Positions 31,585 through 34,742 of a stretch of 34,742 nucleotides of DNA are shown piece by piece. Position numbers and translations under genes: made by a program. The stretch covers positions 1 to 34,742 of the forward strand of contig NZ_JAIOJZ010000065.1 in NCBI RefSeq assembly GCF_020404845.1, given 5' to 3'. Each line of letters starts with the position of its first letter. The stretch's first letter is position 1. The notes beneath the pieces are model-generated. The model was given only the letters and a program-made list of their open reading frames with translations, ran no database searches and had not been told where the DNA came from. This stretch comes from Streptomyces hyderabadensis (GTDB lineage Bacteria; Actinomycetota; Actinomycetes; Streptomycetales; Streptomycetaceae).

Positions 31585-32199
31585 GTGCTGGTCAAGTGGA
31601 TTCGCTGCACCGTGGTGGACCGCCGCGGTTTCGAGCGGGGGCAGCGGAAGTGGGCGGGGCTTCCGGGGGAGCCGGGTTTTCGGGGGCAGGGGGGCGGCTG
31701 GAGCCGGGGGCGGCCGGACGTGGCGCACGTCTTCACCTTCTGGGAGAGCCGTGCCTTCTACGACTCCTTCATGGCCCGCTCCCACGACCGGCTGGCCTCG
31801 GCGCAGCTGGGCACCTTCAAGGACGCCCAGGTGCGGCTCTTCGACCACCGGTTCGACGTGAAGACCGGGTTCGAGCCGCGCTTCACCGACGCAGACCTGC
31901 TGCGGGTCGCGCTGTGCCGGGTCCACGAGGAGCGGTCCGAGCACTACGTGCTCATGCAGGAGAAGGTCTGGAACCCGGCGATGGCCGGCTCGCCCGGCAT
32001 GGTCCGCGGGCTGTTCGGCGAGGCCCCGGGGCACGGGTACAACGAGTACCTGGTGCTGTCCATGTGGCTGTCGGCCGCCGAGCACGGGAAGTACCGCACC
32101 GAGCGGGTGGAACGGCTCGCCCTGCGCGCCCAGACGGAGGCCGACGTCGCGGCGCTGACGGGCGACATCGTGCAACTGGAACCCTCCTGGACCGTTTGA
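31585..32199 (+). CDS. DUF4937/YdbC-like protein
   Basis: A 204-residue protein. It starts VLVKWIRCTVVDRRGFERGQ, then FTFWESRAFYDSFMA and VWNPAMAGSPGMVRGLFG, and ends in a helix-rich segment. This matches the small group of uncharacterised Bacillus YdbC-like and actinobacterial proteins (DUF4937), which appear related to ferredoxin-like monooxygenase or stress-sensing folds. No enzyme residues can be assigned. The GTG at 31585 is preferred over an upstream in-frame codon because of the -10 ending 6 nt before it. It is divergent from the TerD gene and upstream of the phosphatase gene. Confidence 0.7.
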   Translation: MLVKWIRCTVVDRRGFERGQRKWAGLPGEPGFRGQGGGWSRGRPDVAHVFTFWESRAFYDSFMARSHDRLASAQLGTFKDAQVRLFDHRFDVKTGFEPRFTDADLLRVALCRVHEERSEHYVLMQEKVWNPAMAGSPGMVRGLFGEAPGHGYNEYLVLSMWLSAAEHGKYRTERVERLALRAQTEADVAALTGDIVQLEPSWTV

Positions 32200-32250
32200 G
32201 ATCCGGACCCGCACCGACTCGCCCAGGTGTGGAAACTGTGTGACCTACGC

Positions 32251-32267
32251 CGTACGGGGCCCGTACG
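32251..32267. promoter_or_regulatory. 17-bp perfect palindrome, operator candidate
   Basis: CGTACGGG and CCCGTACG flank a single G. It lies 27-43 bp upstream of the candidate -10 (TAGGGT, 32294-32299) of the phosphatase gene, overlapping or just upstream of where its -35 would be. Alternatively it is a short terminator for the gene ending at 32199. Confidence 0.4.
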
Positions 32268-32293
32268 AGTGCTTGGTCCCGCCCGTCACGATC

Positions 32294-32299
32294 TAGGGT
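32294..32299 (+). promoter_or_regulatory. -10 element of the histidine phosphatase gene
   Basis: TAGGGT ends 6 nt before the ATG at 32306, with no ribosome-binding site, which indicates a leaderless transcript. A -35-like TTGGTC (32273-32278) is 15 bp away, shorter than ideal. Confidence 0.5.
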
Positions 32300-32305
32300 T
32301 CTGGC

Positions 32306-32965
32306 ATGGCACGACCACGGCGCATCGTTCTAGTCCGGCACGGCGAGTCGACCGGCAACGTCGATGACACCGTGTACGAGCGCGAACCCGACCACGCGCT
32401 CGCCCTCACCGACCGGGGTCGGGCACAGGCCGAGGAGACCGGCAAGGGGCTCCGCGAGGTGTTCGGCCGTGAGCGGATCAGCGTGTACGTCTCCCCCTAC
32501 CGCCGCACCCACGAGACCCTGCGCGCCTTCCGCCTCGACCCGGAGCTCATACGGATACGTGAGGAGCCCCGGCTGCGCGAGCAGGACTGGGGCAACTGGC
32601 AGGACCGCGACGACGTGCGCCTGCAGAAGGCCTACCGCGACGCCTACGGGCACTTCTTCTACCGCTTCGCCCAGGGCGAGTCCGGTGCCGACGTGTACGA
32701 CCGGGTAGGCGGCTTCCTGGAGAGCCTGTTCCGCAGCTTCGAGGACCCCGACCACCCGCCGAACGTGCTGCTGGTGACGCACGGGCTCGCCATGCGGCTG
32801 TTCTGCATGCGGTGGTTCCACTGGACGGTCGCGGAGTTCGAGTCGCTGTCCAACCCCGGGAACGCCGAGATGCGGATGCTCGTTCTGGGTGAGGACGGCA
32901 AGTACACGCTCGACCGGCCTTTCGAACGCTGGCGAGATCCGGAGCCGTACGGGATCACCGGATAG
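32306..32965 (+). CDS. Histidine phosphatase (phosphoglycerate mutase superfamily)
   Basis: A 219-residue branch-1 histidine phosphatase. The catalytic H12 is in LVRHGES, the second histidine H159 in VTHGLAMRL, and arginines and a glutamate sit in SPYRRTHETL and EEPRLREQDWG. The LREQDWGNWQ segment and the length point to a phosphatase rather than a glycolytic mutase. The substrate is unknown. The stop is 12 nt before the next gene, so the two form an operon. Confidence 0.88.
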   Translation: MARPRRIVLVRHGESTGNVDDTVYEREPDHALALTDRGRAQAEETGKGLREVFGRERISVYVSPYRRTHETLRAFRLDPELIRIREEPRLREQDWGNWQDRDDVRLQKAYRDAYGHFFYRFAQGESGADVYDRVGGFLESLFRSFEDPDHPPNVLLVTHGLAMRLFCMRWFHWTVAEFESLSNPGNAEMRMLVLGEDGKYTLDRPFERWRDPEPYGITG

Positions 32966-32977
32966 AGTGGAAGGGCG

Positions 32978-33889
32978 ATGACCGCTCACTCTTCTCCCGA
33001 CGGGCGCCTGGACCGGGCCCTGTCCAGCCTGCGCGGACTGTCGGTGGGGGACGCGCTGGGCTCTCAGTTCTTCGTTCCGGCGAACTACCCGCTGCTCAAG
33101 CGCCGCGAGCTGCCGCCCGGCACCTGGCAGTGGACGGACGACACGGAAATGGCGTGTTCCGTGGTCGGTGTCCTGGCCGCCCACCACCGCATCGACCAGG
33201 ACGCGCTGGCCCTCTCCTTCGCCCGGCACCACGACTTCGACCGCGGCTACGGACCCGCGGTCAACCGGCTGCTGCGGCTGGTCAGGGAAGGCGGCGACTG
33301 GCGCGAGCTGGCCGCGGCGCTGTTCAACGGCCAGGGCTCGTGGGGCAACGGCGCCGCCATGCGCATCGCGCCGCTCGGTGCCTGGTACGCGGACGACCCG
33401 GAACAGGCGACCCACCAGGCGGAGATCTCGGCCTACCCGACGCACCAGCACCGTGAGGCGGTGGTCGGCGCCATGGCCGTCGCGGCGGCCGCGGCGCTGG
33501 CCGCCGATCCGTCCGGTCCGCCCTCCGCGCACGCGCTGCTCGACGGTGTGATCGCGCTGGTGCCGAAGAGCGCGGTGGGCGCCGGCCTGCGACGCGCCAG
33601 GGACATGCTCGACTACGGCGACGCGGCCACCGTCGCGGCGGTCCTGGGCTGCGGCCGCCGTACGACCGCGCACGACACGGTCCCCTTCGCCCTCTGGTCC
33701 GCGGCCCGCGCCCTCGGGGAGTACGAGACCGCCTTCTGGACGACCGCGCAGGTCGGCGGGGACGTGGACACGACCTGCGCGATCGTGGGCGGAGTCGTCG
33801 CGGCCGACCGGGCGGGGGCGCCCCCGGCCGAATGGGCGGGGCGGGTCGAGGCGCTGCCCTCCTGGCTGACGGCCACGGCCACGGCCTGA
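32978..33889 (+). CDS. ADP-ribosylglycohydrolase (DraG-like)
   Basis: A 303-residue hydrolase that removes ADP-ribose from proteins or related adducts using two Mg2+ ions. The metal-binding TDDTEM (T53, D54, D55) and GGDVDTTCAIVGG (D262, D264) are intact, and the N-terminal GLSVGDALGSQF is a family signature. The ATG at 32978 has GGAAGGG upstream. It lies 12 nt after the phosphatase gene and is probably co-transcribed and functionally linked, since both act on phosphorylated or nucleotide-modified substrates. No ADP-ribosyltransferase gene is visible nearby. Confidence 0.9.
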   Translation: MTAHSSPDGRLDRALSSLRGLSVGDALGSQFFVPANYPLLKRRELPPGTWQWTDDTEMACSVVGVLAAHHRIDQDALALSFARHHDFDRGYGPAVNRLLRLVREGGDWRELAAALFNGQGSWGNGAAMRIAPLGAWYADDPEQATHQAEISAYPTHQHREAVVGAMAVAAAAALAADPSGPPSAHALLDGVIALVPKSAVGAGLRRARDMLDYGDAATVAAVLGCGRRTTAHDTVPFALWSAARALGEYETAFWTTAQVGGDVDTTCAIVGGVVAADRAGAPPAEWAGRVEALPSWLTATATA

Positions 33890-33940
33890 CGCGGCGGATA
33901 CCCTCCGTGCGTGAGGGGAACTCTGCGTGACTGTTCGCGC

Positions 33941-33954
33941 GTTGTCATGACAAC
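33941..33954. promoter_or_regulatory. 14-bp perfect palindrome GTTGTCATGACAAC
   Basis: It lies in the gap between two convergent genes, just before the terminator hairpin. The form is that of a dimeric repressor operator (TGTCATGACA core), but no promoter is visible beside it. Confidence 0.45.
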
Positions 33955-33956
33955 CG

Positions 33957-33982
33957 CTGCCCGGGGCGTGGGCCCCGGGCAG
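33957..33982. terminator. Bidirectional terminator hairpin
   Basis: A 10-bp perfect stem (33957-33966 with 33973-33982) and a 6-nt loop lie between the convergent stops at 33889 and 34075. A further GC-rich self-complementary stretch follows around 34045-34070. Confidence 0.8.
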
Positions 33983-34074
33983 TCTCAGAGGTCATGAGGG
34001 GGTGGGTCGTGAGGGCGCTGTCGTTGCTCGTCGCGCCCGGCGGCGGGTCCCGCCCCGGCCGGGGCCCCGGGAGA

Positions 34075-34742
34075 TCAGCCCATCCCCGGCCCGGCCGTGC
34101 CGGACAGCGCCTCCAGGTCGCTCTTGCGCACCCGGATCACCAGCCATGCCGTGGCCAGGGCGACCACGGCCATGGCGGCGGCCGGGATGAAGGCGGCCGA
34201 GATGCCCTGGGCCAGTACGTCGTGCGCCCAGGGTGCGGGCAGCTGGTGGGTCTGGGCGAACTCCGCCTTCTGCTCCGGCGAGCCGTTGGTGAGGAAGTCC
34301 GGCACCTGCTTCTCCGCCTCGTCCCTGCTCGCGGTGCCGAAGACCGTGGTCAGGATGGCGAGCCCGATCGATCCGCCGACCTGCTGCATCGCGTTGAGCA
34401 GCCCCGAGGCCGCGCCCGCCTCGTGCTGGGCGACCCCGGAGACCGCGGTCAGCGTCAGCGTCACGAAGTTGAGTCCCATGCCGAATCCGAAGATCAGCAT
34501 CGGTCCGAGGATCCCGCCGACGTACGAGCTGTCGGAGCTGATGAGCGCCTGCCAGCCGAGCCCGAGCGCGGCGAGCGCCGAACCCACGATCATGAACGGC
34601 TTGGGACCGAAGACGGGCAGGAAGCGCTGCGAGATACCCGCACCGAGCGCGATCACGACCGTGACCGGCAGGAAGGCCAGACCGGCCTCGATGGGGGTGT
34701 AGCCGAGCACGTTCTGCACGAACAGCACGATGTAGAAGAACA
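34075..34742 (-). CDS. MFS drug-efflux transporter, DHA2 type (C-terminal part)
   Basis: The last 222 residues are visible; the gene continues past the right edge in the same frame. It holds about five membrane segments: LGYTPIEAGLAFLPVTVVIA, PKPFMIVGSALAALGLGW, ILGPMLIFGFGMGLNFVTLT, GGSIGLAILTTVFG and AFIPAAAMAVVALATAWLVI, and a soluble loop (about 40 residues) before the last helix. VSGVAQHEAGAASGLLNAMQQ is the typical DHA2 (14-TM, EmrB/QacA-like) motif. It ends in a short hydrophilic tail. The substrate is unknown. Confidence 0.85.
   Translation of the reverse strand, partial: FFYIVLFVQNVLGYTPIEAGLAFLPVTVVIALGAGISQRFLPVFGPKPFMIVGSALAALGLGWQALISSDSSYVGGILGPMLIFGFGMGLNFVTLTLTAVSGVAQHEAGAASGLLNAMQQVGGSIGLAILTTVFGTASRDEAEKQVPDFLTNGSPEQKAEFAQTHQLPAPWAHDVLAQGISAAFIPAAAMAVVALATAWLVIRVRKSDLEALSGTAGPGMG

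Overview
The window is chromosomal DNA from a Streptomyces or close relative. The evidence is very high GC, strong G/C bias at third codon positions, many GTG starts, short or absent 5' leaders, and a gene order (miaB, miaA, dapF, rshA, hflX, aminotransferase/NIS synthetase/acyltransferase, lexA, nrdR-nrdJ) that matches my recollection of the SCO578x-SCO581x region of S. coelicolor. I see no insertion sequence, prophage, CRISPR array, rRNA or tRNA. Most of the window is conserved core genome with a few accessory islands.

Layout. 1-2280 (minus strand): the start of a TAXI-type solute-binding protein, then a two-gene K+/H+ antiporter module (regulatory subunit plus CPA2 antiporter). 2499-4138: a NarL-type two-component pair. 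4230-9865: miaB, a LigB-like protein, two small divergent genes, miaA, a small membrane protein and dapF. 10112-15869: the RelA/SpoT homologue rshA, a GC-extreme spacer with tandem repeats, a secreted M1 metallopeptidase and hflX. 15966-18533 (minus): two tandem paralogous secreted trypsin-like proteases. 18893-23513: an apparent operon of class III aminotransferase, IucA/IucC-type NIS synthetase and GNAT acyltransferase, a compact siderophore locus of the kind reported in S. coelicolor as SCO5799-5801. 23779-26641: a DinG/XPD-like helicase convergent with lexA. 27205-30816: nrdR and the B12-dependent ribonucleotide reductase nrdJ. 30894-34742: a TerD-family protein, a DUF4937/YdbC-like protein, a histidine phosphatase, an ADP-ribosylglycohydrolase and the 3' end of an MFS efflux pump.

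The siderophore-like operon is the best candidate for an undescribed system. Its aminotransferase reads in frame through an N-terminal extension of about 200 residues made of four decapeptide repeats followed by 23 pentapeptide units. Its PLP domain is unusually short. It carries a TTA (bldA-type) leucine codon nine codons before its stop, and its stop overlaps the synthetase start (ATGA). No decarboxylase or N-hydroxylase lies beside it. The window also encodes MiaA and MiaB, which modify the A37 position of tRNAs of the class that reads TTA, so translation of this operon may depend on neighbouring genes.

Regulatory DNA is well resolved in places. A LexA box overlaps the lexA -35. Twin NrdR boxes with centres 31 bp apart precede nrdR. 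Convergent gene pairs are separated by strong hairpins, including a perfect 46-bp palindrome after hflX. Several genes have a TANNNT-like -10 element ending 6-9 nt before the start codon, suggesting leaderless mRNAs. Long open frames opposite real genes are by-products of GC-rich coding bias and were left out.
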